A stretch of 64,000 nt of DNA from Candidatus Neomarinimicrobium atlanticum (GTDB taxonomy: Bacteria; Fidelibacterota; Marinisomatia; Marinisomatales; Marinisomataceae), in contig AQSA01000006.1 of NCBI GenBank assembly GCA_000402815.1, forward strand, positions 23,952 to 87,951, given 5' to 3'. Positions 18,756-29,795 of the stretch are shown here, one piece after another. The position numbers and the translations under genes were made by a program. The notes under the pieces were generated by a model, which ran no database searches, was not told the origin of the DNA, and saw only the letters and a list, made by a program, of their open reading frames with translations. Each line of letters opens with the position of its first letter. The stretch's first letter is position 1.

Positions 18756-21461
18756 CTATTTTTTGATAGGTGTTCCTTTTTCATCTATAGAACCCGCTGC
18801 TACTTGATATATTTCATCAAAAATTATGTATTTCTTTATGGCTTTATTAACCTGCTCTAAGGTAACTCCGCTTACCTTTTCTGGGTAGCTATCTACATAA
18901 CTAAGATCTCCCCAAACGTTTACAGCGCTCAAAATTCCACTTGAAAGGCCATATGTTGTGTCAAAACCAACCTGATATGAGCCCATTAGGGTTGATTTGG
19001 TAATATCTACCTCAGACTGCGTTACTCCGCCTTCTGCCCACCTTTTAACCTCTCTTAGTGTGGCTTTTTCTCCCTTTGCTAGTAGCTCCGGTGCAAATGT
19101 TCCACCAACCATCCAATAACCGTCGTTTTCATTTTCAAAACCCATAATGGAAGAATTAATACCGTATGTTAACCCCTCTTTTACTCTCACTGTTTGCATA
19201 AGTCTGGCTGAAAAGTTTCCACCCAATATGTGTGTTGCAATATAAAGGGGCATATAGTCCTCATGAAACCTGTCGATTCCCAGCGGTGTTCCAACAATAA
19301 AGTCTGTGCTGGTTTTGTCTTTCATGGTAACATAGGCCTTACCTGCCGCTCTTTGTCCTGTTTGGTCTTCAGGTTTTTTTGAAAGGGGTGAGTTTTTCCA
19401 CTCTCCAAATTCATTTTTTATTATGTTTGAAAGTTCTTTGTGGTCAACATCGCCAACAGCCACTATAACCATACCGCCCTTTCCATAATTTTTTGTATGA
19501 TATTTTTTTAGGTCGTCAGATGTTGTTTTGGTGATATCTTCAATAGACCTGTCATTATCTTCTGGGGCATTTTGATGTCCTTCTGGATAAAAGCTTGCCA
19601 ACATATTGCTAACCGCACTACCCCTTGTGCTTTCTTTTCGTTTTTTATAGCTAGTTATCATTCTTTTTTTTGTTTTTTCTAGATCTTCTTCGTTAAACGC
19701 CGGCTCTTGTAGTTGTTCTGAAAGCAACCCAAAGACCATTTCAAGGTCTGTTGAAAGGAATTTTGCATAAAAACTTACGTTTGATTTTCCGTTTCCAAAA
19801 CTTAGTCTTGCTCCAGCTTTTTCTAGTTGGTTGCTTATTTCAAACTTTGTTTTGCTTGCGGTTCCTTGGTCTAGCATTGAAGCAACTAAGTCTGGTACTC
19901 TTGAATTGTTTTCATTTGCATAAATATCTCCACCCATAAAGCTACCATTGATTGTCACCACCCCCGATCCTCTTTTTAAGGTTAAGAGTCTTACGCCCTC
20001 TATCGGTTCAGAATCAACAACTTGGCCCGCTAGTCCGCCCCGGTCATCTTCTGAAAAATATTGTTTTTTGATTTCTACTAGTTCTTTTGCGCTAGTAGCT
20101 GGCTTTCCATCGGCTTGCGACCCTGCATTCTCTGGGATAAAATATCCCACCGTGCTTAAGTCTTCTAAGAAATATTTATTAACAACTTCTTTAATTGATT
20201 CGGTTGTTACTGAATTAACAAGATCTTCGTATCGGGTATATAGCGTCCAATCTCCAGAAGCTATTGCCTCGTTTAAGCTTCCAGCAACTGCCATACTACC
20301 ATCTTGTCCAAACTTCATTGCTGCAATAAGCTGCGCCTTTGCCTTAGAAACCTCCTCTTCTGACACTCCATCTCTTTTAATGTTTTCATATTCAGCTACC
20401 AAAGCATCTTCTACCGTTTTATGTTCTACTCCCGGAGCTAAGTTTGCATATACTGCGAACAATCCTGGGTCTTTAAATAAAGAATCCCAAATAAAGATAT
20501 TTGTTGTAAGTCCTTTGTCTGTAATATTTTTATAAAATCTACTGTTTTTTCCAGAAGATAAAATTGAGGATAAAACAATAAATGATGCTGCATCTTCGTG
20601 TGTAGCCGCCGGGCTTTTGTGAGCTAATCCAACTATTCCTTGTTGTCCCGCTCTTTTTAACGTCACCGTTCTTTGGCCTTCTTGGACCGGCTCTGTTGTA
20701 TAAACCTGGGGTATTTCTTTTGTGCTTTTTCTTATTCTGCCAAAGTGCTTTTTAATCATTTTAAGCACTTCAGTTGTTTCAAAATCTCCAACCACTGTTA
20801 CCGTTGCGTTATTTGGCCAATAAAACGTATCGTAGAACTCTTTTAACCTTTCTATTGAAACATTTTCTATGTCGGCCTTCCAACCTATGGTTGAGTGGTG
20901 GTATGGGTGTGCGTGGTATGCTGTTGCCCAAATATGTTCATCTAACACCCCGGACGGGTTATTTTGCCCTCTTTCAAATTCATTTCTTACTACTGTCATT
21001 TCAGATTGTCTGTCTGCTTCTTTAATGTAGGCGTTTCTCATTCGGTCGGCTTCAATTTCAATTGCAGTTTCTAGTTCTGAGCTGGGTAGGGTTTCATAAT
21101 AGTTTGTTCTGTCTAGCCATGTGGTTGCGTTCATTCTAGCGCCCAAAGACTGTAGAAGTTGAAAAACTGAATTTCCCTTGTCTGTATTAAACTTTTTTGA
21201 CCCCTTAAACATAAGGTGCTCTAACAGGTGTGTTGAACCAGTATAACCTATTGCTTCATTCCTTGATCCAACCTCGTATGTGACCATAAAGGTTGCTACT
21301 GGTGCACTGTGGTCTTCTTTTAGTAAAACCTTTAGTCCGTTTGATGTCATGTGATACTCTTTAATATCGCCCGACTCCTTAATATATTCATATCCATAGT
21401 GTTTTTCTTGAGACATTCCCGCTCCTACAATTAATAATAATATTAGTGTTATTTTCTTCAT
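18756..21461 (-). CDS. M16 family zinc peptidase (fused two-half, secreted)
   Basis: About 901 residues from the ATG at 21461. AGGTGG lies 8 bases upstream and acts as ribosome binding site, so I prefer this start to the in-frame GTG at 21473. A signal peptide (ILLLIVGAGMS) is followed by the inverted zinc motif HLLEH at residues 78-82 with a downstream Glu near residue 158. The second, inactive M16 half spans roughly residues 480-880 and has no HxxEH. This architecture matches bacterial pitrilysin/PqqL-like periplasmic proteins that degrade unstructured peptides. It lies between folA and the methyltransferase gene. Confidence 0.92.
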   Translation of the reverse strand: MKKITLILLLIVGAGMSQEKHYGYEYIKESGDIKEYHMTSNGLKVLLKEDHSAPVATFMVTYEVGSRNEAIGYTGSTHLLEHLMFKGSKKFNTDKGNSVFQLLQSLGARMNATTWLDRTNYYETLPSSELETAIEIEADRMRNAYIKEADRQSEMTVVRNEFERGQNNPSGVLDEHIWATAYHAHPYHHSTIGWKADIENVSIERLKEFYDTFYWPNNATVTVVGDFETTEVLKMIKKHFGRIRKSTKEIPQVYTTEPVQEGQRTVTLKRAGQQGIVGLAHKSPAATHEDAASFIVLSSILSSGKNSRFYKNITDKGLTTNIFIWDSLFKDPGLFAVYANLAPGVEHKTVEDALVAEYENIKRDGVSEEEVSKAKAQLIAAMKFGQDGSMAVAGSLNEAIASGDWTLYTRYEDLVNSVTTESIKEVVNKYFLEDLSTVGYFIPENAGSQADGKPATSAKELVEIKKQYFSEDDRGGLAGQVVDSEPIEGVRLLTLKRGSGVVTINGSFMGGDIYANENNSRVPDLVASMLDQGTASKTKFEISNQLEKAGARLSFGNGKSNVSFYAKFLSTDLEMVFGLLSEQLQEPAFNEEDLEKTKKRMITSYKKRKESTRGSAVSNMLASFYPEGHQNAPEDNDRSIEDITKTTSDDLKKYHTKNYGKGGMVIVAVGDVDHKELSNIIKNEFGEWKNSPLSKKPEDQTGQRAAGKAYVTMKDKTSTDFIVGTPLGIDRFHEDYMPLYIATHILGGNFSARLMQTVRVKEGLTYGINSSIMGFENENDGYWMVGGTFAPELLAKGEKATLREVKRWAEGGVTQSEVDITKSTLMGSYQVGFDTTYGLSSGILSAVNVWGDLSYVDSYPEKVSGVTLEQVNKAIKKYIIFDEIYQVAAGSIDEKGTPIKK

Positions 21462-21515
21462 TTTTTTACCCACCTGTTTGTTGTGGCCTTCCTAAAGCCC
21501 AAAAAAATTTTCTTT

Positions 21516-22022
21516 TTATCTCCAAGGAACAAACCTTGGAATTTTTGCCATATAATCTACATAGTCTTCTCCAAAAATACCAACAAGGTATTCTTCTTCT
21601 TTCTCCACAAGGTGTGACCAAAAAATGTAGTGCGCAGGAAGGAAAAAAAGCAGCACAAAAGACTTATAAAATAATGCAACAATGATTGGGAGGTGAAAAA
21701 TAACCACTGTATATATTGGGTGCCTAATAATTGCATATATTCCTTTTTTAGAAAATAACCCGCCGTGGTTTTTTGGCGCCAAACTAAATATAGACCAAAA
21801 CAAAACAATAAAAAGCTCTGTAACGGTCAATACAATTAATAGGTTGGTCCACCACTCCGAAATATCCATTTTTACAAAACCTATTTTATTTTCTGCTGTT
21901 ATTATTAAAAAAGTACTTATAGCTGTTACTAACAGTCCAGTTGGTCCTGCTTTCCGCGCGCGGTTATAATTTGAAGTATTAAGCCTGTTTTTAAGGTCGG
22001 GCATCTGTTTCTCTTTTTCCAA
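21516..22022 (-). CDS. Isoprenylcysteine carboxyl methyltransferase-like membrane methyltransferase
   Basis: Up to 168 residues with about four to five helices; the ATG at 22004 would give 162 residues and a smaller overlap with yggS. The C-terminal region carries IIRHPIYTVV and LVEKEEEYLVGIFGEDYVDYMAKIPRFVPW. This is the RHP ... E-E ... Y-R-PRF pattern of the ICMT/phospholipid methyltransferase (NnrU/PEMT-like) family that binds S-adenosylmethionine at the membrane. The substrate is unknown. It is last gene of the dnaN-gyrB-gyrA-yggS run. Confidence 0.78.
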   Translation of the reverse strand: MEKEKQMPDLKNRLNTSNYNRARKAGPTGLLVTAISTFLIITAENKIGFVKMDISEWWTNLLIVLTVTELFIVLFWSIFSLAPKNHGGLFSKKGIYAIIRHPIYTVVIFHLPIIVALFYKSFVLLFFLPAHYIFWSHLVEKEEEYLVGIFGEDYVDYMAKIPRFVPWR

Positions 22023-22689
22023 AAATTGCTGTTCCTACACGAACCATTGTGGATCCACTTTCAACCCCAAGCTCAAAGTCGCCACTCATACCCATTGAAA
22101 TCTCAGTCATTTTTTTATCTTGAGGCAATCTTCTGTTTATTTTTGTAAACAGCTCTTTAAGAGAATTAAATGCTCTTTTTCTTTTGTTGTGGTCTGGTTT
22201 GGTTGGACCTATCGTCATTAATCCATCTATTTTTATGTTATTATGCTTAAAACACAATAACATTTCTTCGATGTCACAGCTTTTAAAACCCCCTTTTGTT
22301 TTTTCTTCGCTCGTATTAATTTGGATTAACACTCTTTGAATTTTTTTAATTGTGGATGCTGCGTTTGATATTTTTTTCGCTAACCTTGTAGAGTCAACAG
22401 AGTCTATTGTATCAAACAGTCTTATAGCTTTTTTAATTTTGTTAGACTGTAATTGACCTATAAGTCTTTTTTCAACGCTGTTTATTTGGGTAATTTTTGG
22501 GAACTTTAGCTCTGCTTCCTGAACCCTATTTTCACCAATTGAAACTATACCAGCTCCTATGGCTGTTGATATCTGTTCTGGAGATCTCGTTTTTGTTACG
22601 GCAACCAAAATCACTCTTTGATTTGGTTCTTTTTTTTTATTTATTTGATCTCTAACCTTCTTGAGGTTCTGGGCTATCTTTTGGTTCAT
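21991..22689 (-). CDS. yggS: Pyridoxal phosphate homeostasis protein YggS
   Basis: About 232 residues from the ATG at 22689. A longer frame to 22788 lies wholly within gyrA and is not credible. The PLP-binding Lys sits in [11 protein letters not shown] near residue 30, followed by IGENRVQE near residue 54, [12 protein letters not shown] near residue 140 and [24 protein letters not shown] near the end. These are standard YggS/PROSC motifs. The protein binds and buffers free PLP and affects amino-acid balance. It overlaps gyrA by 38 bases and the methyltransferase gene by 14-32 bases. Confidence 0.94.
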   Translation of the reverse strand: MNQKIAQNLKKVRDQINKKKEPNQRVILVAVTKTRSPEQISTAIGAGIVSIGENRVQEAELKFPKITQINSVEKRLIGQLQSNKIKKAIRLFDTIDSVDSTRLAKKISNAASTIKKIQRVLIQINTSEEKTKGGFKSCDIEEMLLCFKHNNIKIDGLMTIGPTKPDHNKRKRAFNSLKELFTKINRRLPQDKKMTEISMGMSGDFELGVESGSTMVRVGTAIFGKRETDARP

Positions 22690-25135
22690 CTGCGGTTTTT
22701 TCTTCCTCTGATATAATTCTCGTAATAGCAGAAACCTTAGTACCCTCTGCAAGCTTAATAAGCTTAACTCCTTGGGTTGCTCTTCCAATAGACCTTATTT
22801 GAGAAACTGGCATTCTAATCAAAACCCCATCATCTCTTATAATCATAAGGTCGTCTGTTCCAACAACCTCTTTAATTGTGATCATTTTTCCTATTTTGTC
22901 TGTTGTTTTCATTGTAAGAACGCCCTTACCGCCCCTTTTTTGTGCGCGGTATTGAATGATTTCTGTTCTTTTTCCAAAACCATTTTCTGTGGCAACCAAC
23001 ACGGTTCCCTCTCTTTTAATTAACAACATACCCACAACCTTGTCGTCAGAAGAGCTTAACGTAATTCCTTTTACGCCCATTGTTTTTCTTCCGCTTGGCC
23101 TAATTTGTTCCTCTGAAAACCTAATAGACTTACCGTTTGTTGTTCCTAAAAGGATGTCGTTTTCACCGTTAGAAACTCTTGCCTCAATAAGGCTGTCGCC
23201 TTCTCTAATTTCTACAGCATAAATTCCTTTTTTTCTTGGGTTTGAGTAGGCTGAAAGTTTTGTTTTTTTAACAATTCCTTTTTCTGTTGCCATTACAACA
23301 AAATGATCGTCGTGAAACTGATCTTGTTTCACACCAATAAATGCGCTAACCTTTTCGTCTGGCTCACAACCAATAAGGTTAACAATTGCTCTTCCTTTTG
23401 CTGCTCTTCCGCCCTCGGGTATATCATAAACCTTAACCCAATAACACTTTCCCTTGTCTGTAAAAAACAAAATATAGCTGTGTGTATTTTCTACAAACAG
23501 ATGCTCTGTAAAATCTTCTTCTCTGGCCGTTTGTCCCTGGACTCCTCGACCACCCCTTCTTTGGCTTTTATATGTACTAACGCTTGTTCTTTTGATATAC
23601 TGGTTGTGTGTAATAGTTAAAACCATATCTTCTTCTTTTATCATATCTTCAATATTTAAATCTGTGGCTTTGTCTATTATTTCCGTTCTTCTTTCTTCTC
23701 CATATTTTTCTTTAATTTCAAGAAGCTCGTCTTTTATTATTTCCATTCTTTTTGTTTTACTATCTAAAATACTTTTAAGCTCCGCCATGTATTGAATAAT
23801 TTCTTTGTATTCTGATAATATTTTTTCGGTTTCAAGTCCGGTTAGTTTTTGCAGCTTCATATCTAATATCGCTTGCGCTTGCTTTTCAGATAAACCAAAC
23901 CCCCCCATTAAACCGTTTCTTGCGGTTTCTGGATCCTTGCTTTTTTTAATTGTTTCTAAAATTTTATCAATACTATCTAGCGCAATTTTTAACCCCTCTA
24001 AAATGTGCGCTCTTGCCTCTGCCTTTCTTAAATCAAACTCAGTTCTCTTAACAACAATATCTTGTCTAAAAACCAGAAAAACATCTAATAACTCTTTTAA
24101 AGACATAACTTTTGGGGCGCCATCTACAAGAGCTAATAAAATTATTCCAAAAGTATCTCTTAGTTGTGTTTGTTTGTACAGTTGGTTTAAAACCACCTCT
24201 GGAACCGCATCTCTTTTTGTTTCTATAACTATTCTCATTCCATCTTTATCTGATTCGTCTCTAAGCTCTGCTATTCCTTCTATTTTTTTATCTCTGGCTA
24301 GGTGTGCTATTTTTTCAATTAAATTTGCTTTGTTTACTTGGTAGGGAATTTCGGTTATAATTAAGGCGTCCCTTCCTTTACTGTTTGGTTCAACATGCGC
24401 AGTTCCTTGCATTTTAACCTTTCCTCGCCCTGTTGTATATGCGCTTTTTATCCCATCTAAGCCCAAGGCTTTTCCAGCTGTGGGAAAATCTGGCCCCTTA
24501 ATGTGTTTCATTAAATCTTCAACCTGGCAGTCTGGGTTTTCTATAACCTCTATCAGGCCGCTAATAACTTCAGAAAGGTTGTGTGGTGGAATTTTAGTTG
24601 CCATACCAACTGCAATACCCTCAGATCCATTTACCAAAAGATTTGGAAACACCGCAGGCAAAACTGCTGGCTCTTTGAGGGTTTCATCAAAGTTGTTTGT
24701 CCACGCAACTGTTTCTTTGTCTAAGTCCCTTAAAAGTTCTCCACCAATTTTTGACATTCTTGACTCTGTATATCTCATTGCCGCTGCTCTATCCCCGTCA
24801 ACAGATCCAAAATTTCCTTGCCCCTGTACAAGTTGGTGTCTCATAGAAAATTCTTGTGCCATTCTAACCATAGCATCGTATATAGAACTATCTCCGTGTG
24901 GGTGGTATTTACCCAAAACGTCCCCTACAACCCTTGCAGATTTTTTATAAGGTCTATTCCAATAACAGCCAAGGTCATTCATTCCAAATAAAATTCTTCT
25001 GTGAACGGGTTTTAGCCCATCTCTTGCGTCTGGTAGTGCTCTCGACATAATTACCGACATTGAATAATTTAGGTAGCTCTCTTCCAGTTCTTTTAAAAGT
25101 TGTTTATCTATTATATTATCTCTTCCTAGGTCCAT
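22652..25135 (-). CDS. gyrA: DNA gyrase subunit A
   Basis: 827 residues. The catalytic Tyr lies at residue 122 in AMRYTESRM. The quinolone pocket shows Ser83 and Asp87 in the order seen in wild-type sensitive enzymes. The C-terminal six-bladed pinwheel contains the GyrA-box [14 protein letters not shown] near residue 545, which distinguishes gyrase from ParC. The subunit supplies DNA breakage and wrapping for negative supercoiling. It starts one base after the gyrB stop and is in the dnaN-gyrB-gyrA operon. The acidic tail [16 protein letters not shown] is typical. Confidence 0.98.
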   Translation of the reverse strand: MDLGRDNIIDKQLLKELEESYLNYSMSVIMSRALPDARDGLKPVHRRILFGMNDLGCYWNRPYKKSARVVGDVLGKYHPHGDSSIYDAMVRMAQEFSMRHQLVQGQGNFGSVDGDRAAAMRYTESRMSKIGGELLRDLDKETVAWTNNFDETLKEPAVLPAVFPNLLVNGSEGIAVGMATKIPPHNLSEVISGLIEVIENPDCQVEDLMKHIKGPDFPTAGKALGLDGIKSAYTTGRGKVKMQGTAHVEPNSKGRDALIITEIPYQVNKANLIEKIAHLARDKKIEGIAELRDESDKDGMRIVIETKRDAVPEVVLNQLYKQTQLRDTFGIILLALVDGAPKVMSLKELLDVFLVFRQDIVVKRTEFDLRKAEARAHILEGLKIALDSIDKILETIKKSKDPETARNGLMGGFGLSEKQAQAILDMKLQKLTGLETEKILSEYKEIIQYMAELKSILDSKTKRMEIIKDELLEIKEKYGEERRTEIIDKATDLNIEDMIKEEDMVLTITHNQYIKRTSVSTYKSQRRGGRGVQGQTAREEDFTEHLFVENTHSYILFFTDKGKCYWVKVYDIPEGGRAAKGRAIVNLIGCEPDEKVSAFIGVKQDQFHDDHFVVMATEKGIVKKTKLSAYSNPRKKGIYAVEIREGDSLIEARVSNGENDILLGTTNGKSIRFSEEQIRPSGRKTMGVKGITLSSSDDKVVGMLLIKREGTVLVATENGFGKRTEIIQYRAQKRGGKGVLTMKTTDKIGKMITIKEVVGTDDLMIIRDDGVLIRMPVSQIRSIGRATQGVKLIKLAEGTKVSAITRIISEEEKTADEPKDSPEPQEG

Positions 25136-25136
25136 T

Positions 25137-27083
25137 TTATATATCTATGTTTGTAGCAAACTTAGCCTTTTCTGTTATAAATTTTCGTCTGTGTTCTACT
25201 TCTGTTCCCATCAACTCTCTAAACCTAACGTTTGTTTCCTCTTCTTGAATGTGATCAACCGTAACCTGCATTAAACTTCTTGTTTCTGCGTTCATTGTTG
25301 TGTCCCAAAGTTGCTCTGCGTTCATTTCTCCCAAACCTTTATATCTTTGGATGTTTATTTTTGCGCTTTCATTTTCTGACTCAAGCCTCTGAATAACAAT
25401 GTCTCTTTCTGCGTCTGTATATGCATATCTTTCTTTTCTACCTTGTTTAATTTTATAGAGTGGTGGCATTGCCATATAAACGAATCCTCCCTGTACCAAG
25501 CTTTTCATTTTTCTCCAGAAAAAGGTTAACAATAGCGTTCTAATATGACTACCATCAACGTCTGCATCTGTCATAATTACAACTTTATGGTATCTTAGTT
25601 TTTCAGGATTAAAACTGTTTGGATCTTCCTCGTCTTCACCAAAACCACACCCAAGGGCGGTAATAATAGATTGTATTTCATTGTTGGCTAAGAGTTTGTC
25701 CTCTCTCGCTTTTTCGGAATTAATAACTTTTCCTCTTAGGGGTAATATTGCCTGTGTTCTTCTATCTCTTCCCTGTTTTGCTGTTCCTCCAGCAGAATCT
25801 CCCTCAACTAAAAATATTTCACACTGCATTGGGTCTTTATTTGAACAATCAGCAAGTTTTCCCGGTAGCGTTGTTGATCCCAACCCAGACTTTTTTCTAA
25901 CCAATTCTCTTGCTTTTTTTGCTGCAATTCTTGCTCTTGCTGCTTCAGCCGCTTTTTCAATAATTTTTTTACCAACTTTTGGGTTTTGCTCTAAAAAGGC
26001 TTGAATTCCGTCATACACAACATTGTCTACTAACCCTTTTACCTCACCGTTTCCTAGTTTTGTTTTTGTTTGTCCTTCAAACTGAGGCTCTTGGACCTTT
26101 ACAGACAAAACCAATGTTAGTCCCTCTCTAAAGTCGTCTCCCGAAAGGCTAAATTTTTCGTTTTTCTTTGTTTTAATTAGGTCGTTTTTATTTGCATAAC
26201 TATTTAAAGCTCTTGTTAAGGCAGATCTAAGCCCAGACAGGTGTGTTCCGCCCTCAACTGTATTAATATTATTTACGAATGAAAATATATTATTGTTATA
26301 GTTTGTGCTGTACCTTAGCGCCAAATCTACCGGAACTTCTATATCTTCTTTTGAAACAACAATAACCTCGTTGTGAATTAAGTCTTCTCCTCCATCTAAA
26401 TATTTTACAAAATCAGACAGTCCCCCGGGAAAACAATAATCTACCGATGTATCTTCTACTTCGTTTTTAAGGGTTATTGATAGATTTTTGTTTAGATAGG
26501 CTAATTCTTTTAGTCTTCCCTTAATTGTGTCTTCTTGAAAGCCTCTATGAGTAAAAATAGAGTGGTCTGGTTTAAAGGTAATAATTGTGCCTCTTTTTGA
26601 GCTTTTACCAATTTTTTCTACTGGGGTTGTGGCATGACCTATTTTATATTTTTGTTTATAGTGAAAACCATCTCTGTGAACCTCTGCTGTAAGGTCTTCG
26701 GCGAGAGCATTAACAACAGAAACTCCAACACCGTGTAGACCGCCTGAAACTTTATATGTATTTTTGTCAAATTTTCCCCCAGCGTGTAAAACAGTCATAA
26801 CAACCTCGAGAGCTGGCTTCCCTTCTTCCTTATGTATTTCCACAGGAATACCTCTTCCATTATCTTCAATAGAAATTGTTCCATCTGCCTTAATTGTAAC
26901 AATTATTTCTGTACAAAAACCTGCCAAAGCTTCATCAATACTATTATCAACTACTTCGCTTACTAGGTGATGATATCCTCTCTTACCAACGTCTCCAATA
27001 TACATGGCTGGTCTTTTTCTTACGGCTTCTAACCCCTTTAATACAGATATTTTATCTGCACCATAATTGCTTTTATTACTCAT
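25137..27083 (-). CDS. gyrB: DNA gyrase subunit B
   Basis: 648 residues. The GHKL ATPase domain carries [13 protein letters not shown] near residue 42, DNGRGIPV near residue 73 and [14 protein letters not shown] near residue 112. The TOPRIM domain carries EGDSAGG near residue 425 and DADVDGSHI near residue 500. The C terminus has [10 protein letters not shown] and [16 protein letters not shown]. There is no long proteobacterial insertion. It partners with GyrA and provides ATP hydrolysis for supercoiling. Its start overlaps the end of dnaN by eight bases. Confidence 0.98.
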   Translation of the reverse strand: MSNKSNYGADKISVLKGLEAVRKRPAMYIGDVGKRGYHHLVSEVVDNSIDEALAGFCTEIIVTIKADGTISIEDNGRGIPVEIHKEEGKPALEVVMTVLHAGGKFDKNTYKVSGGLHGVGVSVVNALAEDLTAEVHRDGFHYKQKYKIGHATTPVEKIGKSSKRGTIITFKPDHSIFTHRGFQEDTIKGRLKELAYLNKNLSITLKNEVEDTSVDYCFPGGLSDFVKYLDGGEDLIHNEVIVVSKEDIEVPVDLALRYSTNYNNNIFSFVNNINTVEGGTHLSGLRSALTRALNSYANKNDLIKTKKNEKFSLSGDDFREGLTLVLSVKVQEPQFEGQTKTKLGNGEVKGLVDNVVYDGIQAFLEQNPKVGKKIIEKAAEAARARIAAKKARELVRKKSGLGSTTLPGKLADCSNKDPMQCEIFLVEGDSAGGTAKQGRDRRTQAILPLRGKVINSEKAREDKLLANNEIQSIITALGCGFGEDEEDPNSFNPEKLRYHKVVIMTDADVDGSHIRTLLLTFFWRKMKSLVQGGFVYMAMPPLYKIKQGRKERYAYTDAERDIVIQRLESENESAKINIQRYKGLGEMNAEQLWDTTMNAETRSLMQVTVDHIQEEETNVRFRELMGTEVEHRRKFITEKAKFATNIDI

Positions 27084-28182
27084 TTATCCTCACAGGCATT
27101 AATAAAATTGTTGTCTTTTGATCGTTTTCTTTTGGTAAAAAAAGTGTTGCTGAATTTGCATCTTTAAATGTAAAAAAAATATCTTCTGACGGATATTTTG
27201 CAACAGCTTCTTTTAAATATACCGCATTAAATCCTATAGCTAGTTCTCTACCCCTATATTCGGCAGACTTGACGGGTGCATATACTGTTTTACTCTCTGG
27301 TTGATTTACACTTTTAAAATAAACCTTTCCTTCAGAAAAATTTAAAGAAATTTGGTTTGTATTTTTATTTGTAGCAATAGATGCTGCTTTTATATTGTTT
27401 AGCATTTCTGATTTTTGTGCTGTTAACTCTTCTGTATTGCTTTCGGGAATTACGGCATTATAATTTGGAAATTTTTCATCTATTATTTTAGAATAAAAAA
27501 CGTCCTTACCATTATTTGAAAAGACATGATCTTTACTAAATATTAATGATGTCTCTTTTTGCCCTTCAAGAAAGGTATTTAATATATTTAAATATTTTTT
27601 TGGAATAATATATCCCTGACTAATATTTGTGTCGTTTTGTCTGGTAATTTTCACCAACCTATGTCCATCTGTTGCAACAAAATCTATTTTTTCTTGATTA
27701 AAATTAAAATAAGCACCATTCAGGGCGGGTTTTGTTGGTTCTGCATTTATTGCATATAACAAAGAACTAATAATATTTTTTAATTTATCTGTTTCAATTG
27801 TAAATAATGCTTCATGTTTGTTTTCTGGTATTTCAGGATATTCTTGAAAAGGAACCGTTGGAATATCAAAAGATATACCTTTTTCAGATTTAATATTTAT
27901 ATGAGGGCCCGCAATATCTATATCAACTCTCCCTTCATCAATCACAGAAACTATATCATTTACCTCTGATGTGGGAAACAGCCCTTCACCATTCGTATTT
28001 ACTGATGCTGTTATTTGGGTTTTGATCCCGACCTCCATATCTGTTGAATGCAAAGTAACGCCATGAGCCCCCGAAGATATATAAGTATAATTAACTAAAG
28101 GATTTTGAGATTTGACTTGTGTTGTTTTTGTTAATTTTGAAAATGCTGATTGTAATTCTTTTTTTGTGGTTGAAATGTTCAT
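27076..28182 (-). CDS. dnaN: DNA polymerase III beta subunit (sliding clamp)
   Basis: 368 residues, usual length. Three clamp domains are recognisable. Markers are FPTSEVNDIVSVIDEGRVDI (domain I), EPTKPALNGAYFNFN and FVATDGHRLVKI near residue 170 (domain II), and the C-terminal [20 protein letters not shown], which matches the family ending around the PMR-x motif. It forms the ring that tethers the polymerase to DNA. It is first gene of the clamp/gyrase operon and faces the AT-rich gap at 28183-28490, which should contain its promoter. Confidence 0.96.
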   Translation of the reverse strand: MNISTTKKELQSAFSKLTKTTQVKSQNPLVNYTYISSGAHGVTLHSTDMEVGIKTQITASVNTNGEGLFPTSEVNDIVSVIDEGRVDIDIAGPHINIKSEKGISFDIPTVPFQEYPEIPENKHEALFTIETDKLKNIISSLLYAINAEPTKPALNGAYFNFNQEKIDFVATDGHRLVKITRQNDTNISQGYIIPKKYLNILNTFLEGQKETSLIFSKDHVFSNNGKDVFYSKIIDEKFPNYNAVIPESNTEELTAQKSEMLNNIKAASIATNKNTNQISLNFSEGKVYFKSVNQPESKTVYAPVKSAEYRGRELAIGFNAVYLKEAVAKYPSEDIFFTFKDANSATLFLPKENDQKTTILLMPVRINE

Positions 28183-28512
28183 ATTTAGTTATCAATTATA
28201 AAAAGATAGTTAGTTTTTAACAAGTCTTAATTGGGTATACCTTATATAGGCTAATTAAAAGAAAATTGATTTTTGGGCTATTTTAATGAGTTTTACCTCT
28301 AAAAAAGAGATTATTATAATTAAGTATTTATATATATAAAAATAAACACTAATAATAATAGCCTTAATATGTTAATAAAAAACTAAAAACGCCCTTTTAT
28401 AGAGATAGATAATTTGATTTTTTTATCAACAAAACACATATAAAAATGTTAATAATGTGTTGAAAAAAAATAAAATATTTTTTTCTTATATTAATTTTTG
28501 ATTTGTGGATAA
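28183..28512. other. Candidate replication origin: AT-rich gap with DnaA box
   Basis: The 308-bp gap between surA and dnaN (28183-28490) is the largest intergenic stretch in the first 63 kb. By eye it is extremely AT-rich (long runs such as TTTATATATATAAAAA), and no reading frame or RNA gene is seen. A perfect DnaA box (TTATCCACA on the minus strand) lies at 28504-28512 just inside the surA end, and an 8-of-9 match TTATCAACA at 28423-28431. It lies next to dnaN/gyrB and within 1.3-3.2 kb of two parS sites. A DNA-unwinding-element role is inferred. The gap must also hold the dnaN promoter. Confidence 0.5.
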
Positions 28513-29795
28513 GTGAGTGGATTTCTTTTTATATAAAATTTAAGCTTAATCTCTTCAATCCAGTTTGAGTACCAATCCGATTTTTTTTGGTTTAATGCCA
28601 TTTGTTCAAGATCTAACCAATTTTTATCTAAACTAGCTGGACCGCCTTCTATTTTTTCATCAACCCAAACAATATGATAACCAAACCCCGTTAAAACCGG
28701 TGCACTTGGAGTGTTGGGAGAAATGTTTTTTATAACATCAACAAGTTCCTTTACTTGATATTGATCTAAGTTTATCATTCCCATATATCCACCCTTTGGA
28801 CCACTTGTTGTATCATCTGAAAACTCTTTTACCTTTAATATAAAATCATCTTTATTTTTTATTTCTTTAACTATAGAGGCAGTTTTTTTATATGTTAAAT
28901 TTTTATCTTCCTCTGAAACATTAGCACTAATAAGTATGTGTCTAGCATTTACCTTTTCACCACTTCTTTGTAAAACCTCAATTAAATGATAACCAAATTG
29001 TGTTTTTATAGGCTCGCTCAAGACATTTGGGTCTAATGTAAAAACAGCCCTATCAAATTCTTGAACAAAAGTTCCTCTAGGAACATATCCTAAATTACCT
29101 CCATTTTCCCCAGACTGTTTATCTTCAGAATATTTTTTTGCAGCCTCTTCAAAAGATAATCCATTAACAATTTCATTTCTGATATTTTGTATTTTAGTGA
29201 GAGCTTCTTGTAAGGATTTTTCGGAAGGTTTTATTTCAAGTAAAAGGTGTCTAGTTTTATATAGCGTTGGAAATGGACCAATACTATCTTTAAATGTATT
29301 ATAGAAACTAATAACCTCTCCTCGGGTTATAGAAATACCTGAGGTTAAGCTACTCGTATATTTTTCAGCTAAAAGTTTACCCCTCATATCATCTCTATAA
29401 GATCTTTTAAAGTCAGATATTTTTCTTCCCAAAGCCATTTCAGCCTCTTCTTTTCCGCCCGCTTGAGATATTATATTTTCTATTTGCCTTTCCAGGGCTC
29501 TATCAATATCCTTATCTAAAACTTCAACAGAATCAACTTCAGCCATTTTTATAATCACTAGCTGTTCTATCATACTTTCAGAGGATTTTAATAATAAATT
29601 ATTATACTCGTTGGGGTTGGTTGTTGGGTTTATTCTTTGCTCTGCAGCAAGAGCATTTGCAGCTAAAACAACATCACTTAAAAGAACTATTTTGCCCCCA
29701 ACAACAGCAGAAACCTTATCAAGTAATATTTCTTCTTGTGAAAATGCAACACTAAACAATAATATTAATAATGTCTTTTTAATTTTAATCTCCAT
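28491..29795 (-). CDS. surA: Periplasmic peptidyl-prolyl isomerase / chaperone SurA-like
   Basis: 434 residues with a signal peptide (MEIKIKKTLLILLFSVAFS). An N-terminal SurA-like helical domain (DKVSAVVGGKIVLLSDV) is followed by two parvulin (PPIC) domains near residues 170-270 and 280-380. Both show the H-L and F-A-YS-D-GG-LGY-patterns (EAAKKYSEDKQSGENGGNLGY, then VKEFSDDTTSGPKGGYMG). It assists outer-membrane protein folding, fitting the outer-membrane genes at the right end. The start overlaps the mnmG end by 11 bases. Its last codons contain a DnaA box. Confidence 0.88.
   Translation of the reverse strand: MEIKIKKTLLILLFSVAFSQEEILLDKVSAVVGGKIVLLSDVVLAANALAAEQRINPTTNPNEYNNLLLKSSESMIEQLVIIKMAEVDSVEVLDKDIDRALERQIENIISQAGGKEEAEMALGRKISDFKRSYRDDMRGKLLAEKYTSSLTSGISITRGEVISFYNTFKDSIGPFPTLYKTRHLLLEIKPSEKSLQEALTKIQNIRNEIVNGLSFEEAAKKYSEDKQSGENGGNLGYVPRGTFVQEFDRAVFTLDPNVLSEPIKTQFGYHLIEVLQRSGEKVNARHILISANVSEEDKNLTYKKTASIVKEIKNKDDFILKVKEFSDDTTSGPKGGYMGMINLDQYQVKELVDVIKNISPNTPSAPVLTGFGYHIVWVDEKIEGGPASLDKNWLDLEQMALNQKKSDWYSNWIEEIKLKFYIKRNPLTYPQIKN
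28504..28512 (-). promoter_or_regulatory. DnaA box (perfect consensus)
   Basis: TGTGGATAA on the plus strand, i.e. TTATCCACA on the minus strand, an exact match to the bacterial DnaA-binding 9-mer. It lies inside the last codons of surA at the edge of the AT-rich gap. Only one other exact match was found by reading the window (34972-34980). Confidence 0.7.

Noticed and set aside
19948..20535. Long plus-strand frame (195 codons) antisense to the M16 peptidase
   Set aside because: The composition is a shadow of the M16 gene on the other strand, which has clear motifs along its whole length.
23805..24344. 179-codon plus-strand frame inside gyrA
   Set aside because: It is a shadow frame opposite the intact gyrA coding strand.
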